Shown here piece by piece: positions 19,240 to 28,789 of a stretch of DNA of 64,000 bases. The position numbers and the translations under genes were made by a program. The DNA is from Vibrio ichthyoenteri ATCC 700023. GTDB lineage: Bacteria > Pseudomonadota > Gammaproteobacteria > Enterobacterales > Vibrionaceae. The number at the start of each line of letters is the position of its first letter. Positions within the stretch are counted from its first letter, which is position 1. Where the stretch lies: contig NZ_AFWF01000038.1 in NCBI RefSeq assembly GCF_000222605.1, positions 25,488-89,487 on the forward strand, in the 5' to 3' direction. A model generated the notes under the pieces. That model searched no databases, was not told the origin of the DNA, and was given only the letters and a program-made list of their open reading frames with translations.

Positions 19240-20484
19240 TTATTTCAGCGTGTGAATCTCAGGCTGACCCGGTTCTAACTCTTGCACACCCCACGTCAAA
19301 CCAATTGATGGCATGGTTTCAAGGAACGGATCAGGATCAAGCTGTTCCATATTAAACACGCCAGCGTCTGCCCACTCACCACGGAAGTATTGCAGCGCAG
19401 CAGTGATGGCAGGTACGCCAGTGGTATAAGCGATCGCTTGATGCTCAACGTCTGCATAAGCCACTTCATGATCAGCATTATTGTAGATAAACACACTGCG
19501 TTCTTTGCCATCTTTACGCCCTTGAACCCAAGTGCCAATACAAGTTAAACCTTTATATCCTGGCGCTAAAGAGGTCGGGTCTGGCAACAGAGCCTTCAAT
19601 ACATGTAGCGGCTGAACAACCGTACCATCATGCAAAGTCAATGGTTCTGGGCTCAAAAGGCCTATATCGCGCATACAGTTGAAATAGTTAAGGTATCGGT
19701 CACCAAATCCCATCCAAAATTCAATGCGCTTAGCAGGAATGAACTCTTTCATCGAGCGAACTTCGTCGTGTGCCATCGAGTAAACTTTGTGTGTACCGCA
19801 GTGCGGAAAGTCAAACTCAAGCATGCGCGAATGACATGGCACTTGCTTCCATTCTTCATTCTCCCAGTAAAAAGAATCCCCCTGAATTTCCAACATATTG
19901 GTTTCCGGATCAAAGTTGGTCGCAAACTTTTTGCCATGGTCGCCGGCATTAACATCCATAACATCGATGGTGTCGATTTCATCGAATAAATGCTTCACCG
20001 CATAAGCGGCAAACACAGAGACAACACCCGGATCAAAACCCGCACCAAGAATACCGGTGATGCCTGCTTGGGCAAATTTTTCACGATAATCCCATTGCCA
20101 ATCGTAAGCTTGAGGCACTTGCTGCCCTTCACTACACAAATCAACCGCCACAGAAGTATCAAGATAAGAGACCTTAGCTTGTAGACACGCTTCCATGATT
20201 GCCATATTCACCCAAGGAGGTCCGGCGTTAATCACTAAATCAGGCTTTACGTCTTTGATCAGTGCAACCAATGCCGTCACATCATCGGCATTAACCGCAC
20301 GGGCTTGCAGTGTCTTCGCTGGATCTTTGCGATTATTCTTTTTCTCAATAGATGCTATGATTTTTTCACATTTTTCTACCGTACGAGAAGCGATGGTGAT
20401 ATCACCGAGCACATCGTTATTTTGTGCCGCTTTGTGTGCAACAACCCAACCAACGCCACCAGCTCCAATTTGTAAAATAGCCAT
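19240..20484 (-). CDS. Carboxynorspermidine synthase (dehydrogenase)
   Basis: A 414-residue saccharopine-dehydrogenase-like enzyme with an N-terminal Rossmann nucleotide motif (ILQIGAGGVGWVVAHKAA). In vibrios this protein condenses 1,3-diaminopropane with aspartate semialdehyde using NADPH to give carboxynorspermidine (also carboxyspermidine from putrescine). It lies 15 bases after the diaminobutyrate gene, which supplies diaminopropane, and before nspC, which consumes the product, so the three form one pathway. The start is ATG 20484 with AGGTAATGG upstream. Length and conserved core look complete. Confidence 0.95.
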   Translation of the reverse strand: MAILQIGAGGVGWVVAHKAAQNNDVLGDITIASRTVEKCEKIIASIEKKNNRKDPAKTLQARAVNADDVTALVALIKDVKPDLVINAGPPWVNMAIMEACLQAKVSYLDTSVAVDLCSEGQQVPQAYDWQWDYREKFAQAGITGILGAGFDPGVVSVFAAYAVKHLFDEIDTIDVMDVNAGDHGKKFATNFDPETNMLEIQGDSFYWENEEWKQVPCHSRMLEFDFPHCGTHKVYSMAHDEVRSMKEFIPAKRIEFWMGFGDRYLNYFNCMRDIGLLSPEPLTLHDGTVVQPLHVLKALLPDPTSLAPGYKGLTCIGTWVQGRKDGKERSVFIYNNADHEVAYADVEHQAIAYTTGVPAITAALQYFRGEWADAGVFNMEQLDPDPFLETMPSIGLTWGVQELEPGQPEIHTLK

Positions 20485-20499
20485 TGTTTTCCATTACCT

Positions 20500-23394
20500 C
20501 TATTTGACTAGCTCATTAGCTAGTGTGTTGATTTTTTTAAGTAAAGATTCAAAGTCCGCCATCGTCAGACACGGATTAAGTAGGGTGAATTTCAGTGCGG
20601 ATTTGCCATCGACAATCGTCTCACCCAATACCGCGATACCGCGGGTGAGCGCTTCGAGACGCAGCGTTTTATTCAAAGCGTCTAAGTCACTCACATCACG
20701 GCGAACCACGCGGAATAAAATCGTCGAGAGTGAAGGCTCAGCCAACAGTTCCAAGCCCTGATCACTTTGTACTTTTTTAGCCACTTGCTGTGTTTGCACA
20801 ATCAAGTGATCGATCATTTGCCCCAACGCCTTTGGCCCAACACTTTGCATCGTCATAAACACTTTCAGTGCATCAAAACGCTTGGTCGTCGCGATCGATT
20901 TATCGACTAAATTCGGCAGTTCATCGTGTTCACGATTGAGATAATCTGCGTGATGCAATAGATACTTGAAGTTAGCTTTATCTTTGAGTAACACCGCACC
21001 ACAACTGATGGTTTGATAGAATAATTTGTGGAAATCAACGCTAACAGAATCTGCGCGTTCAATGCCGATTAAGCGCGCTTTATGGCTACTCAAGATCAAG
21101 GCTCCGCCATACGCACTATCCACATGAAACCAAAGCTGATGAGTTGCTGCGAGCTTAGCGATCGCATTTAAATCATCAATCGCACCATGATCTGTGGTTC
21201 CGGCCGTTCCGACCACAGCGAAAGGAATCAAACCCTGATCTCGTAACCGGACAATTTCACGCTCTAAAGATTCCACCTTCATCGTGCCGTTGGCGTGTGC
21301 ATCAACGCAGCAAACGCTCTGCTCACCTAGTCCCAATAGTGAGGCTGATTTTTGCACCGTAAAGTGGGATTTTTTTGAGCACAAAATGCGTAGCTTGTCG
21401 GCAAAAGAAGGTAAACCTTGTTTTTGAATTGAATGCCCTGCGAGCTTGTCTGCAACTCTGTCACGCGCCAACAGCAAACCCATTAGATTGCTTTGCGTTC
21501 CCCCGCTGGTAAAAATGCCATCGGCCTGCGAGCCCAAGTCAAACTTACCGCACATCCAATCCACCACTTTTTGCTCGACATACGTCGCAGCGGAGGCTTG
21601 ATCCCATGAATCCATTGACTGATTTAACGCCGCAATCATCGCTTCAGCGATCACGGAAGGCATCAGAGGCGGCGTGTGGAGATGAGCAATACAGTGAGGG
21701 TGCTGTAACATCACCGAATTTTTGCCAACTAATGCCGTTGTTTCAGTGATGATTTGCTGCAAAGAACCATGAGCGCTATCAAGATCAACCGCATTGATCG
21801 CTTGCTCAAGTTGTTTTGGAGGTAGACCTGAATATGGTCCATTGACCTGCTCAAATAACGCTTTCATCTGCATTGTCGTGTGGTTCATGGCAGCCACAAA
21901 CGCATCGCTACCCTGCTGACCCACTTGAATAAAGTGTTGTCGCCACTCCTGTTGATGCTCACCGTCCAACTCAGACAGAGAATCAGCACCAGCAACAATC
22001 ATTGCTTGCTCAAGTACACGCAGTACAAAATCAATCTGCTCGAATGAAATGATCAGTGGCGGTAACAAACGAATCACCGAACCCTCGCGGCCACCTTTTT
22101 CGACCATCAAGCCACGCTCAAGCGCTGCGGTTTGAATTCTCAACGTAAGGGCACCATCGGCCACGGGCTCACCAAATCGATTGAGCTCACTACCCGGCTT
22201 GCGTATTTCAATCCCAAGCATCAAACCTTTGCCGCGTACTTCAGCAATGCAGTTCACCCTTTTTTGCAGCGCTTCTAATCCATGGCGTAAATACTGCCCC
22301 GCGATATTAGCGTGCTCAACCAAACCATCGCGCCGGATAACTTCCAATGCTTTGGTGCCAGACACCATGGCTAATTGGTTACCACGAAAAGTGCCAGTAT
22401 GTTCACCAGGGCGCCATGTATCATACTGCTTGTTGATCACCAGCAATGACATTGGCAAGCCACCACCAATGGCTTTAGACAAACACAAAATGTCAGGCTG
22501 AATACCCGACTCTTCATAGGCAAAATGGTAACCAGTTTTGCCTACACCACATTGAATTTCGTCGAAAATCAATAAGATGCCATGTTCATCACACACCCGA
22601 CGTAACTCTCTAAGCCAAAACGCAGGTGCCGGAATTACCCCACCTTCGCCTTGTACAGGCTCAACCACCATCGCGGCAGGTTTCATAATGCCAGCTTCGT
22701 CGTCAGCGAGTAGGCGCTCAATATAGCGAATACTTGCTTTGGCACCTTCATCTCCGCCCAATCCAAATGGGCAGCGTAGATGATAAGGAAACGGCATAAA
22801 GTGAACGTCCGACATCAAACCTGTGCGGCGGGCTTTTGTGCCCAAGTTACCCATCATTCCCATGGTGCCATTCGTCATACCATGGTAAGCACCACGAAAT
22901 GCAAACATGGTATTGCGACCGGTCACTTGCTTGGCAAGTTTGATAGCAGCTTCAACGGCATCTGCACCAGAAGGACCACAGAACTGCAACACAGAGTTCG
23001 TTGCCAGTTCTTGTGGAAGAAAACGCTTAACCGCTTGGATAAACGTGTTTTTTACGTCGGTGGTGATATCCAACGTTTGATAGGGTAATCCCGCATCCAA
23101 TTGATCTTTGAGCGCTTGATTTATCTCTGGATGGTTGTAACCCAAAGCGAGTGTTCCTGCTCCAGCTAAACAATCAAGATAAATTTGGCCCCGAGTGTCT
23201 TCCACTAGCATGCCATAAGCCTGTTTAATGGCTATCGGCAATCGTCTTGGGTAAGAGCGCACTTCTGATTCGTGAGCCGCTTGGTCAATCAATGCTTGAT
23301 CGACAGTAAGATCGTAAACGCCATCAACCAATGGCACCTGTGTTGAAAAATAAGTCGCGATATCTGGAGTATCGACTTCAAAGGCTGTACTCAT
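20500..23394 (-). CDS. Fused diaminobutyrate aminotransferase / diaminobutyrate decarboxylase
   Basis: A 964-residue fusion of two PLP enzymes. Residues about 1-450 are a class III aminotransferase that converts aspartate semialdehyde to L-2,4-diaminobutyrate (PLP lysine in CLSKAIGGGLPMS). Residues about 500-960 are a group II decarboxylase giving 1,3-diaminopropane (PLP lysine in VDFHKLFYQ, with HVDSAYGG before it). This fusion is known in vibrios as the first enzyme of the norspermidine pathway; in other bacteria the two are separate genes. The start ATG at 23394 has AGGGAATTTTC just before it. No interruption is seen. Confidence 0.95.
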   Translation of the reverse strand: MSTAFEVDTPDIATYFSTQVPLVDGVYDLTVDQALIDQAAHESEVRSYPRRLPIAIKQAYGMLVEDTRGQIYLDCLAGAGTLALGYNHPEINQALKDQLDAGLPYQTLDITTDVKNTFIQAVKRFLPQELATNSVLQFCGPSGADAVEAAIKLAKQVTGRNTMFAFRGAYHGMTNGTMGMMGNLGTKARRTGLMSDVHFMPFPYHLRCPFGLGGDEGAKASIRYIERLLADDEAGIMKPAAMVVEPVQGEGGVIPAPAFWLRELRRVCDEHGILLIFDEIQCGVGKTGYHFAYEESGIQPDILCLSKAIGGGLPMSLLVINKQYDTWRPGEHTGTFRGNQLAMVSGTKALEVIRRDGLVEHANIAGQYLRHGLEALQKRVNCIAEVRGKGLMLGIEIRKPGSELNRFGEPVADGALTLRIQTAALERGLMVEKGGREGSVIRLLPPLIISFEQIDFVLRVLEQAMIVAGADSLSELDGEHQQEWRQHFIQVGQQGSDAFVAAMNHTTMQMKALFEQVNGPYSGLPPKQLEQAINAVDLDSAHGSLQQIITETTALVGKNSVMLQHPHCIAHLHTPPLMPSVIAEAMIAALNQSMDSWDQASAATYVEQKVVDWMCGKFDLGSQADGIFTSGGTQSNLMGLLLARDRVADKLAGHSIQKQGLPSFADKLRILCSKKSHFTVQKSASLLGLGEQSVCCVDAHANGTMKVESLEREIVRLRDQGLIPFAVVGTAGTTDHGAIDDLNAIAKLAATHQLWFHVDSAYGGALILSSHKARLIGIERADSVSVDFHKLFYQTISCGAVLLKDKANFKYLLHHADYLNREHDELPNLVDKSIATTKRFDALKVFMTMQSVGPKALGQMIDHLIVQTQQVAKKVQSDQGLELLAEPSLSTILFRVVRRDVSDLDALNKTLRLEALTRGIAVLGETIVDGKSALKFTLLNPCLTMADFESLLKKINTLANELVK

Positions 23395-24173
23395 GAAAAT
23401 TCCCTTGAAATGTAATCATCCTACATTGACCTAGAGAGGCCAAACATTAGGTACAACAATTCATTCCGCAGCCTATAGGCGTGCGAAAACCAACCCGTCA
23501 AAGTGACGGATTACATGTCAAAAAGAAAAATCAAGGTTCAGTAATGCTGCTGTTTTGTAAAACAGGACATTTTGGAAGAATAAAGCTGATTGGTGCTTGG
23601 ACTATAGAAGCATGGATTAATGCTTGTTGGTTACATAATTTCAATGTTGGGTTTCCCATTCACATGTCACTGAGCGACATTAGTATCCCGTCTATCGATA
23701 ACGGATTTATCGATACCTACCCTACGTGAGAACACTCAGCCAGAATGCTGCTCACGCGTCTCCCCCAGAGTATTCAAATGAATAGCTACCGAGATTGCGC
23801 GCGAAATTAACACAAATCCACATTGTCTGGCAATCAATTTTCACATTTTGAATTATTATCCTCTACATTGGACATATAACGTGGCTATTTTTAAATGTAT
23901 CAGTACAAAGTCAAGCGCCCGTTCGTCAATGGCTGTCTTACAAAGAAAACCTCACTTTCAGCGAATCCACTCTATTTTTGTCACCTCACACCAATGAAGA
24001 GATAAAACTAAAGTGCTAGCAGAAAATTAAAGTCAATGGATTTAGTAGTATTTTTTTTTACGAAAACTTCTACTTTTTTCAAAAGCTAAGCTAACATTTA
24101 GTTAACCTTTCAAGCCGTACGGTTGGCTTGGAGCTCCATAGTGGTATCTAGTCCATGGAATAGGGAGAGAAAC
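23395..24173. other. Long intergenic region between polyamine and TolC genes
   Basis: About 780 bases without a convincing gene. A plus-strand ORF at 23481-23729 (82 codons) has no good ribosome-binding site and a random-looking composition, so it is not annotated. Small inverted repeats are visible: ATCGAT palindromes at about 23694 and 23710, a hairpin CGTGAG / CTCACG around 23724-23757, and CAAGCC / GGCTTG around 24111-24130, close to the tolC-like start. The region must hold two divergent promoters. No known riboswitch is recognised. Confidence 0.6.
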
Positions 24174-25487
24174 GTGATAACTAAAACAGCGCTATTTTTA
24201 ACCGTCATAGTTGTTAGTGCCAGCCAAGTACACGCTCAAACTCTTGAGCAGGCTGTAGCGCTAACGATGGCAACAAACCCTGAAATCAAGCAAGCTTTTA
24301 ATGAATATAAAAGCGCGGTAAAGGAACACGACGCTGCAGGGGGAGCTTATTTACCCAGCATTGATCTGGATGCGGGGATTGGTTATGAAGGCATTAATCC
24401 TGCCAACTCTACTGGGCGAGATGACACCGACTACACACGGAAAGAAGCCACACTAAGCCTCACTCAACTTTTGTGGGATGGTAATGCCACTATCAATGAC
24501 ATTGGTCGTACCGGAGCAGATGCTGAGTCGGTTCGTTTGCAACTGATGTCTAATGCCTCTGATTTAGCTTTGCGCGTGACTGAAATCTATCTCGATGCCG
24601 TTAAAGCTCGCGAAGTTCTCGCCCTGTCAGAAAGTAATTTGGCGGTGCACAAAGACATCTACCGAGACATTAAGAAGCGAGCGGATTCCGGCATTGGCTC
24701 CACTGCCGATGTCACCCAAGTCGAAGCTCGTATCGCCAAAGCTCATGGTAATTTACTTGCGGCACAAAATAACCTTATCGACACTCATACGCAATTTCGT
24801 CGTGTGGTCGGTCAAGAACCGCTGGGGTTGATCTATCCAAGAGCCGATGAAAATAAACTGCCACTCTCTCTTAATGAAGCTGTCGATCTTGCCTACGAGA
24901 TGCACCCCGTGATCATGATTTCGAAAATTGATGTTGATGCGGCACGCTACCAGTACAAGCAATCGAAAGGCAATTACTACCCGACTATTTCCATCGAAGC
25001 AAGTCAGTCTTGGCGCGATGATGCCTCCGGTGATCTTGGCAGCAGCGAAGAGACACTCGCCATGCTAAGAATGCGCTACAACCTCTACAATGGCGGCAGC
25101 GATAGCGATTTATCCGAACGTGCTGCCTACCAGTTAAACAAAGCAAAAGATTTGCGTGACAACGCATACAGACAAGTAGAAGAAGGTTTGAAACTCTCGT
25201 GGAGCGCGCTGGATTTAACTCTGCAGCAAAAAGAGTTTTTAGCCGATCATGTGGATTCAGCCTCTGAAACGGTGATTGCTTACGAAAAGCAATATCGTAT
25301 CGGCAAGCGAACCTTACTCGACTTACTGAATACCGAAAATGAGCTATTCCAAGCTCGTAAAGACTATCTAGACGCCCACTATTCTGAGCAATACGCTAAG
25401 TATCGTGTCATGAATGCAACGGGCAACTTATTAGATGCTCTTATCGTAGAAATACCGAAAGAGTGGACAGAGAAAGTGGAGTATTAA
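24174..25487 (+). CDS. TolC family outer-membrane efflux/secretion channel
   Basis: A 437-residue TolC-family protein with a signal peptide (about 1-22, ending QVHAQ) and the two repeated coiled-coil halves of the family; LSLTQLLWDGNAT and LRMRYNLYNGGSD are the paired beta-strand segments. It resembles the agglutination-protein/LapE branch that serves type I secretion of large adhesins. The start is GTG 24174, chosen for the TAGGGAGAG ribosome site and because the signal peptide begins there. An OmpA-like gene follows two bases after its stop. No ABC exporter or adaptor gene accompanies it here, so its partners must be elsewhere. Confidence 0.88.
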   Translation: MITKTALFLTVIVVSASQVHAQTLEQAVALTMATNPEIKQAFNEYKSAVKEHDAAGGAYLPSIDLDAGIGYEGINPANSTGRDDTDYTRKEATLSLTQLLWDGNATINDIGRTGADAESVRLQLMSNASDLALRVTEIYLDAVKAREVLALSESNLAVHKDIYRDIKKRADSGIGSTADVTQVEARIAKAHGNLLAAQNNLIDTHTQFRRVVGQEPLGLIYPRADENKLPLSLNEAVDLAYEMHPVIMISKIDVDAARYQYKQSKGNYYPTISIEASQSWRDDASGDLGSSEETLAMLRMRYNLYNGGSDSDLSERAAYQLNKAKDLRDNAYRQVEEGLKLSWSALDLTLQQKEFLADHVDSASETVIAYEKQYRIGKRTLLDLLNTENELFQARKDYLDAHYSEQYAKYRVMNATGNLLDALIVEIPKEWTEKVEY

Positions 25488-25489
25488 TC

Positions 25490-26110
25490 ATGAAAACACA
25501 ATATCTGTTTACCCTACTACCTTGCTTACTCGTTGCACCTTTCGCTTTGGCCGAAGAAGAGCAAGATGAGTACGAATACATCGCGACGCCCGTCGTGACA
25601 CAAATTGCAGATCAAACTGATGATGACAGAGACGGCGTGATCAACGCTCGCGATATGTGTGTCGATACCGGTGAAGGCGACCTGATTGATAATGATGGCT
25701 GTGGCTTTGTCATTGCGACTGAAGAAAGCCTGCAGTTGCGCATTCTTTTCGCCAATGACTCATCCAACATTGAACCCATCTTTGAAAATCAAATCCGCAA
25801 TATGGCTGATTTTCTCAAACGTTACCCTGAAACTGCGATTGAGATTAAAGGCTTTGCCAGCCAAGTGGGCACAACGGAATACAATCTTGCACTTTCCAAG
25901 CGACGTGCCGTTGCCGTTGAAGATGAACTGCTATCCAATGGTATAACCGCTGATCGTCTCTCCATCATCGGTTATGGGGAATCCAACTTAGAAGAGCTTG
26001 GCGATGATGAGTTATCGCATGCTAAAAACCGTAAAGTCACTGCGACAGTGGTAGGCTTTGAAGAAGAAGTAGAGCAAGAGTGGACCATATTCTCGGTCAT
26101 TGAAAAGTAA
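25490..26110 (+). CDS. OmpA-like protein with thrombospondin-3-type calcium repeat
   Basis: A 206-residue envelope protein: signal peptide about 1-21 (ending FALAEE), an acidic linker, a thrombospondin type 3-like repeat (TDDDRDGVINARDMC), and a C-terminal OmpA peptidoglycan-binding domain (about 80-190; LSKRRAVAVEDEL and IIGYGESN). It probably tethers the envelope to the cell wall, and the TSP3 loop may bind calcium. The two-base gap to the TolC-like gene suggests they act together in a type I secretion apparatus, a pairing known in vibrios. Start ATG 25490 is preceded by GTGGAG in the end of the upstream gene. Confidence 0.85.
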   Translation: MKTQYLFTLLPCLLVAPFALAEEEQDEYEYIATPVVTQIADQTDDDRDGVINARDMCVDTGEGDLIDNDGCGFVIATEESLQLRILFANDSSNIEPIFENQIRNMADFLKRYPETAIEIKGFASQVGTTEYNLALSKRRAVAVEDELLSNGITADRLSIIGYGESNLEELGDDELSHAKNRKVTATVVGFEEEVEQEWTIFSVIEK

Positions 26111-26129
26111 TCTCTCCGAAACAAAAAAC

Positions 26130-26162
26130 AAAAAAGCCTCAGTCATCTACTGAGGCTTTTTT
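26130..26162. terminator. Bidirectional terminator between ompA-like and nhaA
   Basis: Stem AGCCTCAGT (26135-26143) and ACTGAGGCT (26149-26157), with an A-run before and a T-run after, placed between two converging genes. Confidence 0.9.
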
Positions 26163-26203
26163 ATCAATGCTGTTGTTTCATTGATGTTTTTTGATCGGGC
26201 ACG

Positions 26204-27358
26204 CTATGCGTGACTTTTGTCTTTCGGTAGTGAAAGTCTCAGCAGAACATAACCTAGTACCGCTGCGGTCGTTGAGCCCATCAAGATACCAAGACGCGCA
26301 TAGGTATCGAATTCTGCATTCACCGGGCCAAACGCCAATGATGAGATGAAAATTGACATGGTAAAGCCGATACCACAAAGCACCGAGACCGCAAAGATGT
26401 GCTTAAAGTTAATGCCATCAGGTAATTTCGCAACACCTGATTTTACTGCAACCCAACTGAAGGCAAAAATACCCAACGGCTTACCAACTAATAGACCCAT
26501 CGCGATACCGAGTGGCAGCATAGATGTTAGACCATCCATCGATACCCCTTCCAATGAGATACCTGCGTTCGCAAACGCAAATAGTGGAAGAATAAAGAAA
26601 GCCACATAAGGGTGCAAAGCGTGTTCCATATGTTTCAATGGTGATCGTTCACCTTTATTGCCTTTCAATGGGATCGCAAAACCGATAACAACACCTGCAA
26701 GCGTCGCGTGTACACCAGATTTAAGTACTGCAAACCATAGAATCGCACCCACGATCATGTATGGGAGCAACTTGCTCACATGACGAGAGTTAAGCGCAAA
26801 CAATGCTGCCGTCATTGCAAAGCCAATCGCAAGCGCTGTGGTCGACAAATCGCCGGTATAGAACAGAGCGATAATCACAACAACACCAAGGTCATCGATG
26901 ATCGCAAGCGCTAAGAGGAATACCTTAAGGCTGACAGGAACACGGCTACCCAATAACGCCATAATACCCAGAGCAAATGCAATATCAGTCGCGGCAGGAA
27001 TTGCCCAACCTTGAATGGCTGCTGGATCGTTGATGTTAAATAGCACATAGATTAGTGCTGGCGCTAGCATGCCGCCCACAGCAGCAATCGCTGGGAAAAT
27101 CGCTGTCTCTTTAGACTTTAGCGCACCTTCCAATAATTCACGTTTAACTTCTAAACCAATTAACATGAAAAAGATGGCCATTAAGCCGTCATTAATCCAA
27201 TGCGAAACCGACATACCCAAAACATAGGTATGTAAAAATGCTTGGTACATTTCATTTAATGGTGTGTTGGCAATAGTCATCGCAATTGCAGCGGCAATCA
27301 CAAGTAAGACGCCCCCTGCCGACTCCATTTTGAAGAAGTCGCGAATAATATCACTCAT
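26204..27358 (-). CDS. nhaA: Na+/H+ antiporter NhaA
   Basis: A 384-residue inner-membrane antiporter that exports sodium in exchange for protons, important for salt and alkaline tolerance in marine bacteria. The signature region [15 protein letters not shown] contains the paired-aspartate transport site, completed by [17 protein letters not shown], the two adjacent aspartates of the antiporter site. About twelve hydrophobic helices are visible. The start is ATG 27358, preceded on the minus strand by AAGGACGATATC. Palindromic sites sit in the region upstream. No nhaR regulator is adjacent. Confidence 0.97.
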   Translation of the reverse strand: MSDIIRDFFKMESAGGVLLVIAAAIAMTIANTPLNEMYQAFLHTYVLGMSVSHWINDGLMAIFFMLIGLEVKRELLEGALKSKETAIFPAIAAVGGMLAPALIYVLFNINDPAAIQGWAIPAATDIAFALGIMALLGSRVPVSLKVFLLALAIIDDLGVVVIIALFYTGDLSTTALAIGFAMTAALFALNSRHVSKLLPYMIVGAILWFAVLKSGVHATLAGVVIGFAIPLKGNKGERSPLKHMEHALHPYVAFFILPLFAFANAGISLEGVSMDGLTSMLPLGIAMGLLVGKPLGIFAFSWVAVKSGVAKLPDGINFKHIFAVSVLCGIGFTMSIFISSLAFGPVNAEFDTYARLGILMGSTTAAVLGYVLLRLSLPKDKSHA

Positions 27359-27415
27359 GATATCGTCCTTATATTTATTATGTTAATAAGTGATTAACAA
27401 AGAATAGCCCAGAGT

Positions 27416-27479
27416 GTATAGCTATACTTAGGTAAGGAAAAATCGCTTGTTTAGAGTATTACCTTCGGAATTTCCGAAG
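27416..27479 (-). promoter_or_regulatory. Palindromes upstream of nhaA
   Basis: Two palindromes lie 58 to 121 bases upstream of the nhaA start: GTATAGCTATAC (27416-27427) and CTTCGGAA-T-TTCCGAAG (27463-27479). They are possible operator sites for nhaA control; the binding protein is unknown. The surrounding gap (27359-27667) otherwise holds only the promoter and the terminator of the next operon. Confidence 0.4.
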
Positions 27480-27595
27480 TAAATGATTCTATTTTGCGCA
27501 TATTCCTTATCGGCTTAGTCATTAAGCCGGCGTTACGTGCTACAAGATAACTTATTTTCCGCCCATAGTGGTTATATTACTTGGATAGAATATAG

Positions 27596-27637
27596 AAAAA
27601 GCGCGATGTTTTCACAAATGTGAAACAACGCGCTTTT
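27596..27637 (-). terminator. Terminator of the Att-like operon
   Basis: AAAAAGCGCG (27596-27605) pairs with CGCGCTTTT (27629-27637), with an inner GTTTTCAC / GTGAAAC stem. On the minus strand it ends in TTTTT, 31 bases beyond the stop of the lipocalin-like gene. Confidence 0.85.
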
Positions 27638-27667
27638 CGGCATTATATTCTGAAAATCAGATAATAA

Positions 27668-28789
27668 TCAATAACCTGCTAACTGCATAAAGCCAACACT
27701 TTCATGACTGCCCGTGGTTGAGATTGGTCCTTCCCAATATGGCACCACAAAAGGTAGCCACATGTCCTCGTTCAACACTTGAGTTGTCAGGTTAATATCG
27801 TAATCGGCAACGTTGATCACCCATTGCAAAGGAATACGTTTCTGATTAGTAAACAAAGTTGGCTGCAGTGGTACCACTGAAATCTGAGAAGCATCGAGAT
27901 TGATGACTTTTCCATCATTGGTCGCCAGTGTACCAAACACAAATGGCGCCTGTCTTCGATGGCGATAGCGATTCACAGAAAGAGTCGTTTCATCATCAAG
28001 ATGGAAAATGAACCAATCCCAACCTTGCTGACCTTCCGCCAACAAACCGCTGCCCCACTCTTTACTCATCCAACCTTCGCCGGACACTCGGAAGCTATCC
28101 TTACCATCTAAGCTGATTTTTCCCGCTACATCCACAAAAGGGACGGTGAAGTTAAGTGACGCCAACGTCTGAAGATCATGCTTCACCACATAGCCACGAT
28201 CACCAGGCAGTACAAAAGGACCTGAAGCACTGGTTCGCAAGGTTAAATCGAAAGAATCTGAACTGGCATTGAGCTCTCCGGGAAATGGCGTGCTGCCTGA
28301 TGAATCCCATACCCAATTATCAATCCATATTTTAAACGGATTGACGTTCATCCCCGCTTGCCCTATTCCACCGCGAGATAGACGCTGTTCTTTCCAAACA
28401 TTGCGACCATCAGAAATAACCACATGCGCGATATAAAGCTGAGGACTTTGCCAGCCCGCGCGTTCTCGCTCGCTGCTGCTAACACGGAAATAACTCCACT
28501 GAATACCATAACGATGACCCGCGCGATCTTGAACATTAGCAAAAAAATGCCACCAGCCATGTTGATATTCATTATGAAAACCAAAATCACGAGGCAACAC
28601 CACCGGCGCATCTGGCAGGACGGGCTCAAAAACCTGTGGCCCACGGTGTTGCAACATCGTCACTTCATGATTTTTTAGCGATGAACGCTCAGCATAATAG
28701 TGATGATACACACCCCAAATAGCCAAGCCCATCACCAACACAAATAGCAGTGAGGCCAATAGTGATTTAAATGACTTTGAACTCTTCAT
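27668..28789 (-). CDS. AttH/CrtC-like lipocalin-domain protein
   Basis: A 373-residue protein with an N-terminal membrane anchor or signal (about 11-28) and a CrtC/AttH-type lipocalin-like fold: PRDFGFHNEYQHGWWHFF, then WMSKEWGSG and the WDWFIFHLDD region are the family hallmarks. Members sit beside ABC exporters in many bacteria (AttH of the AttEFGH system). The role is probably periplasmic or envelope binding of a lipophilic molecule, but the substrate is unknown; carotenoid hydratase activity is not implied because no carotenoid genes are near. It abuts the permease gene directly, so it is the last gene of a three-gene operon. Confidence 0.75.
   Translation of the reverse strand: MKSSKSFKSLLASLLFVLVMGLAIWGVYHHYYAERSSLKNHEVTMLQHRGPQVFEPVLPDAPVVLPRDFGFHNEYQHGWWHFFANVQDRAGHRYGIQWSYFRVSSSERERAGWQSPQLYIAHVVISDGRNVWKEQRLSRGGIGQAGMNVNPFKIWIDNWVWDSSGSTPFPGELNASSDSFDLTLRTSASGPFVLPGDRGYVVKHDLQTLASLNFTVPFVDVAGKISLDGKDSFRVSGEGWMSKEWGSGLLAEGQQGWDWFIFHLDDETTLSVNRYRHRRQAPFVFGTLATNDGKVINLDASQISVVPLQPTLFTNQKRIPLQWVINVADYDINLTTQVLNEDMWLPFVVPYWEGPISTTGSHESVGFMQLAGY

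Noticed and set aside
18975-19355. 126-codon plus-strand ORF across the repeat element
   Set aside because: Runs through the REP-like hairpins into the end of the dehydrogenase gene on the other strand; a by-product of the repeat.
23481-23729. 82-codon plus-strand ORF in the gap upstream of the TolC-like gene
   Set aside because: No ribosome-binding site, no recognisable domain, and no codon bias like its neighbours.
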